DNA of 64,000 nt from Prosapia bicincta (GCA_036971475.1 JBAIZL010000001.1:75056271-75120270), one strand, 5' to 3'. Counted from the first letter of the stretch, positions 38,163 to 51,180 are shown. Made by a program: numbers and translations. Notes: generated by a model from the letters alone, not told the origin.

Positions 38163-41100
38163 TAGGTTAGGTGACTCCAGGCTGATGATTTCCTTCTTGT
38201 TTGCGCCTGGCTTGGTGACTCTCGTCTTGGTGGAGTCTAGCTTGTGGACATCCATGCTGATGATTTCCTTCTTGTTTGCGCCTTTCTTGGTGACTCCCGT
38301 CTTGGTGGAGTCTAGCTTGTGGACATCCATGCTGATGATTTCCTTCTTGTTTGCGTCTGGCTTGGTGACTCCCGTCTTGGTGGAGTCTATCTTGTGGACA
38401 TCCATGCTGATGATTTCGTTCTTGTTTGCGCCTGGCTTGGTGACTCTCGTCTTGGTGGAGTCTAGCTTGTGGACATCCATGCTGATGATTTCCTTCTTGT
38501 TTGCGTCTGGCTTGGTGACTCCCGTCTTGGTGGAGTCTATCTTGTGGACATCCATGCTGATGATTTCCTTCTTGTTTGCGCCTGGCTTGGTGACTCCCGT
38601 CTTGGTGGAGTCTATCTTGTGGACATCCATGCTGATGATTTCCTTCTTGTTTGCGCCTGGCTTGGTGACTCTCGTCTTGGTGGAGTCTAGCTTGTGGACA
38701 TCCATGCTGATGATTTCCTTCTTGTTTGCGTCTGGCTTGGTGACTCCCGTCTTGGTGGAGTCTATATTGTGGACATCCATGCTGATGATTTCCTTCTTGT
38801 TTGCGCCTGGCTTGGTGACTCCCGTCTTGGTGGAGTCTAGCTTGTGGACATCCATGCTGATGATTTCCTTCTTTCCTTCTTGTTTGCGCCTGGATTGGTG
38901 ACTCCCGTCTTGGTGGAGTCTAGCTTGTGGACATCCATGCTGATGATTTCCTTCTTGTTTGCGTCTGGCTTGGTGACTCCCGTCTTGGTGGAGTCTATCT
39001 TGTGGACATCCATGCTGATGATTTATTTCTTGTTTGCCCCTCTCTTGGTGACTCCCGTCTTGGTGGAGTCTAGCTTGTGGACATCCATGCTGATGATTTC
39101 CTTCTTGTTTGCGCCTGGTTTGGTGACTCCCGTCTTGGTGGAGTCTAGCTTGTGGACATCCATGCTGATGATTTCCTTCTTGTTTGCGCCTGGCTTGGTG
39201 ACTCCCGTCTTGGTGGAGTCTAGCTTGTGGACATCCATGCTGATGATTTCCTTCTTGTTTGCGCCTGGCTTGGTGACTCCCGTCTTGGTGGAGTCTATCT
39301 TGTGGACATTCATGCTGATGATTTCCTTCTTGTTTGCGCCTGGCTTGGTGACTCCCGTCTTGGTGGAGTCTAGCTTGTGGACATCCATGCTGATGATTTC
39401 CTTCTTGTTTGCGCCTGGCTTGGTGACTCTCGTCTTGGTGGAGTCTAGCTTGTGGACATCCATGCTGATGATTTCCTTCTTGTTTGAGTCTGGCTTGGTA
39501 GCTCCCGTCTTGGTGGAGTCTAGCTTGTGAACATCCATGCTGATGATTTCCTTCTTGTTTGCGTCTGGCTTGGTGACTCCCGTCTTGGTGGAGTCTAGCT
39601 TGTGGACATCCATGCTGATGATTTCCTTCTTGTTTGCGCCTGGCTTGGTGACTCTCGTCTTGGTGGAGTCTAGCTTGTGGACATCCATGCTGATGATTTC
39701 CTTCTTGTTTGCGTCTGGCTTGGTGACTCCCGTCTTGGTGGAGTCTATCTTGTGGACATCCATGCTGATGATTTCCTTCTTGTTTGCGCCTGGCTTGGTG
39801 ACTCCCGTCTTGGTGGAGTCTATTTTGTGGACATCCATGCTGATGATTTCCTTCTTGTTTTGCGCCTGGCTTGGTGATTCTCGTCTTGGTGGAGTCTAGC
39901 TTGTGGACATCCATGCTGATGATTTCCTTCTTGTTTGCGCCTGGCTTGGTGACTCCCGTCTTGGTGGAGTCTATCTTGTGGACATCCATGCTGATGATTT
40001 CCTTCTTGTTTGCGCCTGGCTTGGTGACTCCCGTCTTGGTGGAGTCTAGCTTGTGGACATCCATGCTGATGATTTCCTTCTTGTTTGCGTCTGGCTTGGT
40101 GACTCCCGTCTTGGTGGAGTCTATCTTGTGGACATCCATGCTGATGATTTCCTTCTTGTTTGCCCCTCTCTTGGTGACTCCCGTCTTGGTGGAGTCTAGC
40201 TTGTGGACATCCATGCTGATGATTTCCTTCTTGTTTGCGCCTGGTTTGGTGACTCCCGTCTTGGTGTAGTCTAGCTTGTGTACATCCATGCTGATGATTT
40301 CCTTCTTGTTTGCGCCTGGCTTGGTGACTCTCGTCTTGGTGGAGTCTAGCTTGTGGACATCCATGCTGATGATTTCCTTCTTGTTTGAGTCTGGCTTGGT
40401 AGCTCCCGTCTTGGTGGAGTCTAGCTTGTGAACATCCATGCTGATGATTTCCTTCTTGTTTGCGTCTGGCTTGGTGACTCCCGTCTTGGTGGAGTCTAGC
40501 TTGTGGACATCCATGCTGATGATTTCCTTCTTGTTTGCGCCTGGCTTGGTGACTCTCGTCTTGGTGGAGTCTAGCTTGTGGACATCCATGCTGATGATTT
40601 CCTTCTTGTTTGCGTCTGGCTTGGTGACTCCCGTCTTGGTGGAGTCTATCTTGTGGACATCCATGCTGATGATTTCCTTCTTGTTTGCGCCTGGCTTGGT
40701 GACTCCCGTCTTGGTGTAGTCTATTTTGTGGACATCCATGCTGATGATTTCCTTCTTGTTTTGCGCCTGGCTTGGTGATTCTCGTCTTGGTGGAGTCTAG
40801 CTTGTGGACATCCATGCTGATGATTTCCTTCTTGTTTGCGCCTGGCTTGGTGACTCCCGTCTTGGTGGAGTCTATCTTGTGGACATCCATGCTGATGATT
40901 TCCTTCTTGTTTGCGCCTGGCTTGGTGACTCCCGTCTTGGTGGAGTCTAGCTTGTGGACATCCATGCTGATGATTTCCTTCTTTCCTTCTTGTTTGCGCC
41001 TGGATTGGTGACTCCCGTCTTGGTGGAGTCTAGCTTGTGGACATCCATGCTGATGATTTCCTTCTTGTTTGCGTCTGGCTTGGTGACTCCCGTCTTGGTG

Positions 41101-42350
41101 GAGTCTATCTTGTGGACATCCATGCTGATGATTTCCTTCTTGTTTGCCCCTCTCTTGGTGACTCCCGTCTTGGTGGAGTCTAGCTTGTGGACATCCATGC
41201 TGATGATTTCCTTCTTGTTTGCGCCTGGTTTGGTGACTCCCGTCTTGGTGTAGTCTAGCTTGTGTACATCCATGCTGATGATTTCCTTCTTGTTTGCGCC
41301 TGGCTTGGTGACTCCCGTCTTGGTGGAGTCTAGCTTGTGAACTTCCAGGCTGATAATTTCCTTCTTGTCTGCGCCTGGCTTGGTGACTCCCGTCTTGGTG
41401 AAGTCTAGCTTGTGGACATCCATGCTGATGATTTCCTTCTTGTTTGCGCCTGGCTTGGTGACTCCCGTCTTGGTGGAGTCTATCTTGTGGACATTCATGC
41501 TGATGATTTCCTTCTTGTTTGCGCCTGGCTTGGTGACTCCCGTCTTGGTGGAGTCTAGCTTGTGGACATCCATGCTGATGATTTCCTTCTTGTTTGCGCC
41601 TGGCTTGGTGACTCTCGTCTTGGTGGAGTCTAGCTTGTGGACATCCATGCTGATGATTTCCTTCTTGTTTGAGTCTGGCTTGGTAACTCCCGTCTTGGTG
41701 GAGTCTAGCTTGTGAACATCCATGCTGATGATTTCCTTCTTGTTTGCGTCTGGCTTGGTGACTCCCGTCTTGGTGGAGTCTAGCTTGTGGACATCCATGC
41801 TGATGATTGCCTTCTTGTTTGCGCCTGGCTTGGTGACTCTCGTCTTGGTGGAGTCTAGCTTGTGAACATCCATGCTGATGATTTCCTTCTTGTTTGCGTC
41901 TGGCTTGGTGACTCCCGTCTTGGTGGAGTGTAGCTTGTGGACATCCAGGCTGATAATTTCCTTCTTGTCTGCGCCTGGCTTGGTGACTCCCGTGTTGGTG
42001 GAGTCTAGCTTGTGGACATCCATGCTGATGATTTCCTTCTTGTTTGCGCCTGGCTTGATGACTCCCGTCTTGGTGGAATCTATCTTGTGGACATCCATGC
42101 TGATGATTTCCTTCTTGTTTGCGCCTGGCTTGATGACTCCCGTCTTGGTGGAGTCTAGCTTGTGGACATCCATGCTGATGATTTCCTTCTTGTTTGCGCC
42201 TGGCTTGGTGACTCCCGTCTTGGTGGAGTCTATCTTGTGGTCATCCATGCTGATGATTTCCTTCTTGTTTGCGCCTGGCTTGGTGAAGTCTAGCTTATGA
42301 TCTTCCAGATTGATGATTTCCGACTTCATAACTTTCATTTGTTTGATGTC
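38163..42350. repeat. 75-bp minisatellite, about 56 units
   Basis: A unit containing GGACATCCATGCTGATGATT, then TCCTTCTTGTTTGCG, CCTGGCTTGGTGACTCCCGT and CTTGGTGGAGTCTAGCTTGT repeats every 75 bp for about 4.2 kb. Since 75 is a multiple of three and the unit lacks stops, the minus strand reads as a 25-residue Lys/Thr/Asp-rich repeat starting [12 protein letters not shown] (open stretches of 463, 381 and 862 codons). The plus strand also reads openly, as a hydrophobic repeat. Four frame-changing events break the minus frame: 8-bp insertions at about 38871 and 40981, and single extra T's at about 39859 and 40756. Rare variants recur at 901 bp (12 units) and 2110 bp, showing block duplication. 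The edges decay into degenerate units. Confidence 0.96.
40947..42338 (-). other. Doubtful repeat-encoded ORF, 463 codons
   Basis: The largest uninterrupted frame that includes the degenerate right edge of the 75-bp array starts at ATG 42338 and runs minus-strand through about 18 copies of a 25-residue repeat. An 8-bp insertion near 40981 puts a stop at 40947. The N-terminus is slightly non-repetitive (MKVMKSEIINLEDHKLDF). It has no signal peptide, known domain or splice evidence. Most variation between units changes amino acids (Leu/Ile, Gly/Asp, Gly/Arg, Ser/Tyr), which gives no sign of protein-level constraint. Probably not a gene. Confidence 0.15.
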
Positions 42351-43974
42351 TGGTTTGCTGATGTTTGACTAGGTGAACCTAGAGTGGTGACTTCCAGCTA
42401 GGCAAATTCTGTGGAGTTTTCAAAATAATGACTTGCAAAAAGCCAGTGCCTACTACGGCGACGAGGAAGGTTTTTTCTCATTGCCATTGGCCAGAACTGT
42501 ATTAAAACCTACAAACCGGTTAGATTTCCGTCGTGATTGTCGTTACGTTTGTTGTCATGTGTTACTTGATATGCCTCCATAGAAAATACGTCTACTTGAT
42601 CGCAAATATCTGGCCTATAAGGTCTTATTGGTGGAACACCACTTTATTTTTTATACATGTAGTTAATTCCGCCACAGACTCTTGGAGAGCATTAGTCCCA
42701 GAAGATTCCCAAGCAAATCTTTTCTTTTTACATTTCCCCATTATTTTTACATACGTTGCCAAAGAATAGATGCCTGGAATGACGTCATGACCCACCCCTT
42801 GCGCAATAATACTTTTATTACTTACAAGGGATAGTTCAATCATGGTGGTGCTCGTAGCTAACGGTGTGCGAGATGTGTAAAGACAGATGACGTACTCACA
42901 CCATCAGTGCCTCAGAATTCGATGACGCAGCCCCCGCACTTAGTTCCAAGTAAAACATTAAGAGCGCAGACAATGCCGGCAGTAAAAATTTAATTAAAAA
43001 AGCGACACTAAACCTATCTAATGAACACTGAACCCGGCTTTGTGAAAATTAAACTCCTTTGTTTCTACTTAAGGAGTGTAGAGTGGAATTAAAACATTTG
43101 TGTTTCATTTAAGGGTCGCGAAATAAACAACCGAGCACAATAGAACGTTGGCTGGGACTCTATTGAAATAAAATAACCGATGAAGTAATAAAGTAAGACA
43201 AAGTATAATTTAGTGCAAATTTCATCCTCTTTCCGACGATATTTCTCCATTTCATCTAAATTTAGTAGACTCTCTGAATAATGATACTGTTTTATTTAGT
43301 TTTACCTTATAAAGCTACAAGGTCGGAAATGTTCCTGCCGACGGGAGCCACGGTTATTCGACATAACTAACTGCCAAAGGAGGGTCGTGAATATAATCAA
43401 CCTTTCTTCTGTCATATCACTATCGCCGGATGACCATGGCGATTGTTTCAAGTAACTTTATCTTACGGAAACAAACTCTCTAGTAACCTACGCTTTTTAT
43501 CACTTTTATTTTGTCTTTGAACCTGACTATTATGGTATAAGGAAAGACAACAGTTACCTTTTACAGAGCTAGCTCAAGTTTCGTCCACATACTTTAAAAG
43601 TATTAACAAAGTAGCATTGTTTCAGATTACATTCAGGATATCCAAACTCACTGTACGCGTTTATCCCGTCTGGCCTGCATTAACTCTTTCAACCCTTCTC
43701 AAGTTCGAGTGACAGATGGTAATGATATTAGACGTGTAGTCGACCTCTGGGTAAAAGATTCAAACTTTCCTTTTTCGATTGAAACGATTCAAATCTTTTT
43801 ACCAAGTTGTTTTGATATCATATTACATACTCTGCGATCAAATAAGGAATTAATACAAAAGAAATAGCTACACTGCACTCTGGGATCTGCTGTCGTACTC
43901 TGATGTGAAGTGAAGGAATGTCGAAAACTGAAAAACAGAAACAACAACATTTATTTCGACTTTGATAGTGATTA
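42351..43974. other. Unique sequence, no supported gene
   Basis: Opposed ORFs of 72-78 codons at 42533-42843 show no recognised motif. The rest is AT-rich, without repeats or element ends. Confidence 0.42.
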
Positions 43975-44235
43975 ACTCTATTCCACTGGTGGTAGACCTC
44001 TATTCCACTGATGGTGGACCTTTATTCTACTGGTGGTGGACCTTTATTCTACTGGTGGTAGACATCTATTCCACTGATGGTGGACCTTTATTCTACTGGT
44101 GGTAGACATCTATTCCAACTGGTGTTGGACCTCTATTCTACTGGTGGTAGACCTCTATTCTACTGGTTTTGGACCTCTATTTTACTGGTGGTAGACCTCT
44201 TTCTACTGGTTGTGGACCTCTGTACTGCTGGACTT
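43975..44235. repeat. 22-bp minisatellite, about 12 units
   Basis: The unit CTCTATTCCACTGGTGGTAG plus AC varies as CTTTATTCTACTGGTGGTGG and ATCTATTCCACTGATGGTGG. One unit has an extra A, and later units decay (CTGGTTTTGG, CTGGTTGTGG). The overlapping plus-strand ORF is an artefact. Confidence 0.92.
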
Positions 44236-47200
44236 AAAATGGTTTTACAATCTCTTGAAAATAAACTTACATATGGTTGGTTTAGCCGTTTATTGAAAGT
44301 TAATATTATTGAACAAGGTTATTATTGCATAAGTTGAATAAACCAAACAAGAAACATACATGCAAGTAGAGCATTGAGATGGCCAACATAGCCAGTAGTT
44401 TAGCATTATCTAAGCGCGACTCTAATAATTAAATAGTTTTAAAGTTTTAAAAAGATTAAATTCCAAAAAATACAATTCAATATAAAGCACAGGATCTACT
44501 ATTTGCCTTCACAAAAAAAGGATACATTGAGTACTCTTGCATAACATTTTCAAAATTGATTATACAAAAAAGTTAAATTGGATTACATTTCATCCATTAT
44601 TATTCATAAAACGAAGTATAGAGAAAATTTGTTTAGTTTTGACAGGCTTCTCTTATACGAACCCGTGTGGTTTATTAACAGAGAAAGGGCCTCCAGAGAT
44701 ACATTCAACTAGTGGGATTCTATAAATGCTATTCATTAATTTAGTTCATCGAATCTAAGCAACTTCATATATTATAATTGCACAGTAACAGTACTTACAA
44801 GTTTATGTTAGTATTTCTGCAAGTCCAAGAGGCGGACAGGTGGAAGAGTCCATTTGCCACTCACTTGGACTGTGTAACTGTAGACATAAATAATACATAA
44901 TTATAGGTTCAGCCAAAAGAATATATATCTGCTCAGACATGTTGGAATTTGGAGATTATACAATCATGGCTTTAATTTAGGAAATTGTTACTTCTGGTTC
45001 TTTGATTCATGGTTACTAGCAAGTACCAATGTTACTAGGTAGGTGTTATTAAGGGTTTTTAGGTTATTCAAAAGTTTTACAAAATTCGTCATGAGGTTTT
45101 GGTGCAAGGTTGAGTTTGTCTAAATAAACAAAATTCTAAATTTAACACGTGGATTGAACAAATAAACGGTTAAGCACGTTTAGCCGTATGGCTGAGTAAG
45201 AAACGCTATTTATTGTTTATTTCTTTTGAAGGTAACTATTACATTAAAGTTTTACTGTTGATAGAGTAAAGAGTAGGTTAGGAGACATCATGGGTGATCT
45301 ACTACCAGTAATTGTGTTCTATAAACACAGTAAATCGAATTGACGGCTTGAATGAAAAACTTATTCTGAATGGTTTGCCTACATAGATGACCACGTGATG
45401 CTTATGGAGAAATGACGTCAGGGAGTGAACAGCTGTTTGTTTTAGACAGGTTACTTGACTCTAGAAGATGACCAACGTACTTTGCCGCAGCTGTCCTGAG
45501 CAATATTACTGTGTTTAAGAAGGCCCAGACACTTCAAAGTGAAAGAATTTACATTTTTTGTTGCATAAAATTGTAGCTGAGTGTTTTGTAAACAATTTTA
45601 TATATAATAAGTAGTACGTTACACATCATAATACGGTAAATAAAATATTTAGTTAATGTCTGCAGAGGGCGATCTCAAAAAAAGAAGAGAATTCCAGCAC
45701 TGGTAGAGATTGCACTTAATGTAGTACTACTATGTTTATCTACTGAAAAGTAATTTGTTTTCATCAGTTGGCAATACTTCTCATAGCAGCAACTGTCTGT
45801 CTGTTATAAATTGATGGAATGTAATTACAGCTGTTTCTTATGTGTTGTTTATGCATTACTTTAGTTGTTTTGTGGGTTTGTAAGTTAAACTTTTGTAAAA
45901 AAAACTAGTTTAAAAAAACTATATTCTACTAAATAAAAATGTTAAAATTAAATTCCGGTGGTAAGTCTACCAAAAAGTTAAAAAGATGTGGTAAAAAATT
46001 GACTTTGATATCTTTAATAGTTTTTGAGAAACGTTGTCCTGAATTTGGCCAATTTAACATGGGCAGTATGAAATGGGCCGAGCCCCCTTTAATAAAAATA
46101 TTATCAAGTTTGATCCTACCAACCAATGCGAAAAAATAATGCTTCTTTGAACATAATTAAAAAAATAAACTGTTTAAAAAAACATGTTTTTAATATAAAA
46201 ATAACACATTGTTTTCCTTTGTAGGAAAACACTTATATCTCAGGACTAATGCTTTGCTAGGGGACACGCGTTATACCCTCTCCCTACTGAAAATGACAGC
46301 ATTCTACCGCCATTTGAGTCATTTCACACCATTAAAATTTCATTATTTTTCCTGAAATACTTTTATACCTCCGTATATACAAAAAGCAGTTGACATTACA
46401 AAGTGAAAACTGCAAACACAAAGTACAGTCTACTATGAAAGTGTGACTTGGCTGGCGTCAGGTTAGCCACCAAACGCTAATGATAGCTTATTACAGCCAA
46501 CAAAATAACAAACAAGCTTCATCTATCGATTAGTTTAAATTCAATGATCTCGTTTAGAAATAGGTCCCGGTTGTAACTTAATAAAAAAAGAGTATCTTAA
46601 AGGATTTAAATAGTGTAGGTAAAAATCACTTTAAACACAAACTATAACAATACGGGAATTATTCCAACAGCAATACATACCAATAATTATACACAGTGTA
46701 ACCAACCCTAGAGAGTTAGGGCTTAGAGCTTACTTGCATCAACACTGAGGGATTATAAACCTGTTAGCACAGCACATAATACAAGTTAAATAGAAAGGGA
46801 ATTTCTTTGCTATTTTCCATATTACTTTCTATCTATGCTGGTGGACTATTATTTTTCTTTGTTACTACTTATACGCTCTCTTTTTCGTTCCTTGCATTGT
46901 GCTATAGTTTCTTCTCACTTTTCATTCGCATTGTACTTTTGTGAAGAAATGTTCAATACTGTTAATCCATTTTGTTTGCTTATTGTTTTCTTTTCATTAA
47001 TTTTTAATCCTAGACCGTTATTTATGATATAATGTGGTAAACATGGCAACAATTTAAGGTTGTGCAATGGAGGTTTCGACGTCAACCAGATGGAGGAAAA
47101 AACAAATTCATGTACATCTTTGAGAAGTACATTTATATCTATGGGAACGTTGGTTTAGTGCCAAAGTAATAAACTTCGAACATAAAGATAATCAGTTTGA

Positions 47201-47337
47201 ATCCGGCCTAGACCCCTCAAATTTTTATAATTTAATTAATGAATAAGTATTTAAAAGAACTGTGTCAACCATCAACTGCCATCCACCATAGATTTTAAAT
47301 AAATGTATTTGAACTTCATTGGGTGAATAAAAATGAT
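44236..47337. other. Long unique AT-rich stretch, no supported gene
   Basis: About 3.1 kb without tandem repeats. Opposed ORFs of about 65 codons at 45929-46139 lie in a segment with slightly higher GC; neither has a recognisable domain. A plus-strand ORF near 46835-47032 is Leu/Phe-rich and unconvincing. A segment around 47150-47215 has weak A- and B-box-like strings but no tRNA fold. Confidence 0.4.
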
Positions 47338-47661
47338 TTTTTTTTATTTAGGCTAATGACAGGTCACAGAAAATTTAACTTATTTAAAGACTCAACGTTT
47401 GAATTTCTTTCAGAATCATTCACAATCAGTTGTGATAGAAAAATGTTTTTACTTGTCAATGGATATTTATTAAGAGTTTTGTAATTTGTTGATTTTTGTT
47501 ACGTATTATATAATGTTATGTTTTTTATAAGTTGTAAGTTATGTTGTATAATTGATTAATTAAAACTGAGCTCCTGAAAAGGAATTTCGGAAAAAAATTC
47601 GAAACGTTGAGTGTTTAAAAAAGCAAAATTGTCTGTGATCTGTCATTAGCCTATATAAAAA
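47338..47661. mobile_element. MITE-like element, about 320 bp, 57-66 bp TIRs
   Basis: The left arm (about 47344-47409) and right arm (about 47595-47657) are about 85% reverse complementary. Shared blocks are TAGGCTAATGACAG, TCACAGA, CTCAACGTTT and GAATTTCTTT. Between them lies AT-rich sequence without coding capacity. The right inner edge contains CCTGAAAAGGAATTTCGG, then TTCGAAACGTTGAG, the hairpin-GAAACG pattern also seen elsewhere. Target-site duplications could not be defined in the A/T-rich flanks. Confidence 0.78.
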
Positions 47662-47910
47662 AATAATAGTTATTATCAGACATTAAATAAAAATATTAGA
47701 TAAAAATTAATTTGATTCAACATTGAAAATTTGTCTAGGATATATATTAGAAGAGTGAGAGCTGTTAAAACGAATTGAAAAAAAAAAGAATATAGTACAT
47801 AAAAACAAATTTTAAACTGCTAATAATTTTAGTAACTAAGTTATTGCTACTAAATATTAATTTCACTAAGAAAAAATTTATTAAATTATGACTTAATCAT
47901 TATTTTATTA

Positions 47911-48071
47911 CTATAAGTAATTATTGCGTAATTAACTGATGAGTTTCGCAACAATCGTTTCATTTATGAAACTGATACTCTAATCAGAGGGGTAAATGAA
48001 AAGATTGCTTTGAAACGTCTCAGCAAGTATGTTCAAAAGTATTCACCTAGTTACGCAAAAATTACCTATAA
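47911..48071. mobile_element. Inverted-repeat element, about 160 bp
   Basis: The left part (ATAAGTAATTATTGCGTAAT, then a region with TTTCGCAACAATCGTTTC) and the right part (GAAAAGATTGCTTTGAAACG, then AGTTACGCAAAAATTACCTA) pair as imperfect reverse complements of about 55 bp. The right side has a TTTGAAACGTCTCAGC end resembling the relic at 16440-16495. This is probably a non-autonomous element of the same broad group as its neighbour at 47338-47661. Confidence 0.65.
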
Positions 48072-50330
48072 TTTAATCAGTGAATTCATGATGATTACAA
48101 CTAGAAAATTTCATTATTTTGTGTTGTGGTTAACGTATTTTTTAAAAGCAACATTATTATTTGGAAACTAATAATAATTTTTAACAGAAAAGAGATTTTA
48201 CCAACTTACGTTGAGTAAGAATAAACATTTTGTAAAATGAAATATTTTTGTAAATGATTTTAAAAAAAAATTATGTCTATCCAAACACTGCTAGGAATTA
48301 AGTGTATTTATTATTTATTGATTTATTATTAAGTTATTTATTTTGTTTAAATAAGGGAATAGTAATGAGCACCGACAATAATTTATTTTGGGTCCAAAAA
48401 TTTTTATGTTGGGTCAAATTAGAAATTTTCAACTAACACCAGGAGTACATCTATCCTTTTGAGTCCTAAGGTGACTATACATCCTGATGACACCTAAAGT
48501 TAAAACTGTAAGTGGCTAAAATGCTCACAAGAATTACAATGAATACATGAATTAGGTTTATTTATTAAATTCTTGTGTTGTGCTGTTAATCATAATCCAT
48601 GTTATTTAATAATATTCTAGAGCCTAGGATTGACCATCTTACAGTAATATCTGTGTTTAGTGAAGAAAATAGAATTATTTTAAAAGACATTTTAAGACAT
48701 TAAATTTTTTTAAAGCCAAGATGTAACAAAAAATGTTATTAACAATGTATTTAAATATGAATCTATAAACAATTTAACACTGAGCCTTTTTTAAAATTAC
48801 TTGAACTTGAAACAGCATACTCAAACAATAAACCATCAAAAGTCCAAATTGATAACATTGCCTCGTTTCGAAGGTAAAGTCATCGTCGTGGGGACTAGTT
48901 ATATCTATTTTAAATTTTAAGGTATAATTAAAAACGTTATAGGTAAAACTCTTATTGTTAAAAGGAGGCAGATATTATACACATATCTAATATCACGTCA
49001 ATTAAAACTAAAAGAATACAATTAATGCACGGACACTAATACGAGAACACAGACACAGGCCGGACATGTGTGGCTCCACTTCTTTCTCTGAAACATATTT
49101 ATTTTACTATTAATAAACCACTGATATGTGTTACTAGACCTGGGCTAGCTTATGCTAACAAAGTCCATCCATAGGGATTTATAGAGCACTTCGTCCTATA
49201 CTAAGTGTAACGAAAGGATGCAACACCGAAAATATAAACATACGTTCGGTAATAAATTACTTTTATAAGCACACCAGAATCAATCAGTTTTAGTTAAAAT
49301 TGACGGTAATAGCCTTCAATTGTGGAACGTCGGATGTGGGCCTAATGGTGAAGTGAAGGTTTAATATTTGCTTTGCTATTACAAATATACGGGAACAATT
49401 TCATCCCTGAGCTAAGCCAGGGGTGGCTGTAAAACTTTATTTATTGAACGCGTTATGCACCCTTGCTTTCTGCTCGCGATAAGCGTACAAATACATTTTT
49501 CAGGGAATACATTTTCAATGTTGATTTATATTTTGTAACGGAAAAGCCCAGAGGTCGGTAAACTAGAGGCTCGATAAAACATTAGTAAAACAGTTATATT
49601 TAGCCCAAGACAGGTTCGCGTACAAAGAGTCGCTGATGGAGACGAATATAAAGGGATATGCTCATGAATGCCGCACAGTGAGTTTAACCATTTATTGGAA
49701 CGTAAAGGTAAAAGAACGTTAAATGAATCATAATTGTGTATTATGAAACTTCACTAGTGAAAATAAGGACTTTTGTTCTTCCAAAATTTTTTTTTTAAAC
49801 TTATTATTTCTTTGACAGATAGTGAATCGTCTATCTGCTACTGCCAAGTACTAACTATCTAAATCAAGAAACCCCCTCTAGATAAAGTAAATCCTGTTTT
49901 AAAGGCCACAGGGACCGGGCTTTTAAAGCCCGTTTCCAACAATGGGCAGTTTCTAACCGCTGTTTTGGTTTTAAAACTCTCGATGGAGCGTATTGAGCGA
50001 GATATGGAATACTGTGGAAGGGGACGTGGATTATTATTCGTAGTAGGAGATGGGGTGTTACTGCAAACTCCTGGAGAGTAAACTATTTCCGACAAAGGTC
50101 CTTATGAGGTTTCTGCTCACAGCGCAAGACTTGCACACATTTTTTTAAATCCGATCAGACGTTCCATTCTGACTTACCTTGGATAACACGTTAGTGGAAT
50201 GGCATATTTAGTTGCTCTCGGGGTTTCATTAGTTAGAACTTCACCAATAATGAGCCCAGATAACTGTATCCTTCACCCATCCTTATAAAATTTATAATTT
50301 TCTATGCACAAATAATACATTAGCCTATTT

Positions 50331-50332
<2 letters not shown>
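48072..50332. other. Unique sequence with one transposon-end relic
   Basis: At about 48866-48898 (minus strand) GACGATGACTTTACC is followed by TTCGAAACGAGGCAATG, another hairpin-GAAACG type end. A 78-codon minus-strand ORF at 49859-50095 is less AT-rich but unrecognised. Nothing else was seen. Confidence 0.4.

Positions 50333-50410
<78 letters not shown>
50333..50410. repeat. (TA)n microsatellite
   Basis: About 38 uninterrupted TA steps. Confidence 0.98.
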
Positions 50411-50413
<3 letters not shown>

Positions 50414-50605
50414 AGATGTAATGAAGTAACTATGTGTAAAAAAACAGGTATAAAAATACATGCTTCTTAAAAATATATTTTAGAGTGTAAAAAAGCTATA
50501 TTGTATGTCACAAACCATTTACTGTGGGTAAAATTTGAAAAAAAGGAAAATAACTGTAATCCCAAAACAGAAATAAAACATTATAATGGAATCTGTGTTT
50601 ATAAA

Positions 50606-50613
50606 ACAGATGT

Positions 50614-50684
<71 letters not shown>

Positions 50685-50711
50685 TGTGTGTGCGAGTGTG
50701 TTTGTGTGTAT
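50606..50711. repeat. (TG)n microsatellite
   Basis: About 100 bp of TG with occasional GAG, CGAG and TTG interruptions near both ends. Confidence 0.97.
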
Positions 50712-50876
50712 GTATTATTTATCTATAAATAGCGCCAATAACACCTAACATGATATCAATATGGCGTATATTAATTTGATTAAAAGCTTTGTACTAATAA
50801 CTTTATAAATATTCTTGTTTATGAAATGTATGTATATAAGATATAAAAATAATTAACAAGTTAACCCTCTAGTAAT

Positions 50877-50904
50877 CACACACACGTGCGCGCCCGCGCG
50901 CACT

Positions 50905-50984
<80 letters not shown>
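50877..50984. repeat. (CA)n(TA)n compound microsatellite
   Basis: A CA repeat with an early CG-rich interruption (CACGTGCGCGCCCGCGCGCA) passes into about 50 bp of TA. The TA tract is the left edge of the 0.8-kb tandem duplication. Confidence 0.97.
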
Positions 50985-50987
<3 letters not shown>

Positions 50988-51009
50988 CGTTTTCTTGTTT
51001 AATAATTTA

Positions 51010-51105
51010 AAACAACATAGGTTATTCAAATACAAGAATATTTAATAATTTATTCCAGGATATAAATTAATAAATATTCTTGTATTTCAATAACCTATGT
51101 TGTTT
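51010..51105. mobile_element. 96-bp near-perfect palindrome (copy 1)
   Basis: AACAACATAGGTTATTCAAA, then TACAAGAATATTTAATAATT, forms arms of about 43 bp around TCCAGGAT. It is flanked by TA tracts. The second copy is at 51811-51906. The GGTTATTCAAATACAAGAAT arm also forms the ends of the element at 63370-63546. Confidence 0.85.
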
Positions 51106-51107
51106 AA

Positions 51108-51180
<73 letters not shown>

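Noticed and set aside
38185..42300. Plus-strand ORFs with a hydrophobic 25-residue period, resembling a multi-span membrane protein
   Set aside because: The complementary strand of the same 75-bp unit; broken by frameshifts, with no unique region.
47150..47215. Possible tRNA or tRNA-derived SINE (TTGGTTTAGTG ... GTTTGAATCC)
   Set aside because: Weak A- and B-box-like strings, but no paired acceptor or T stem could be drawn.
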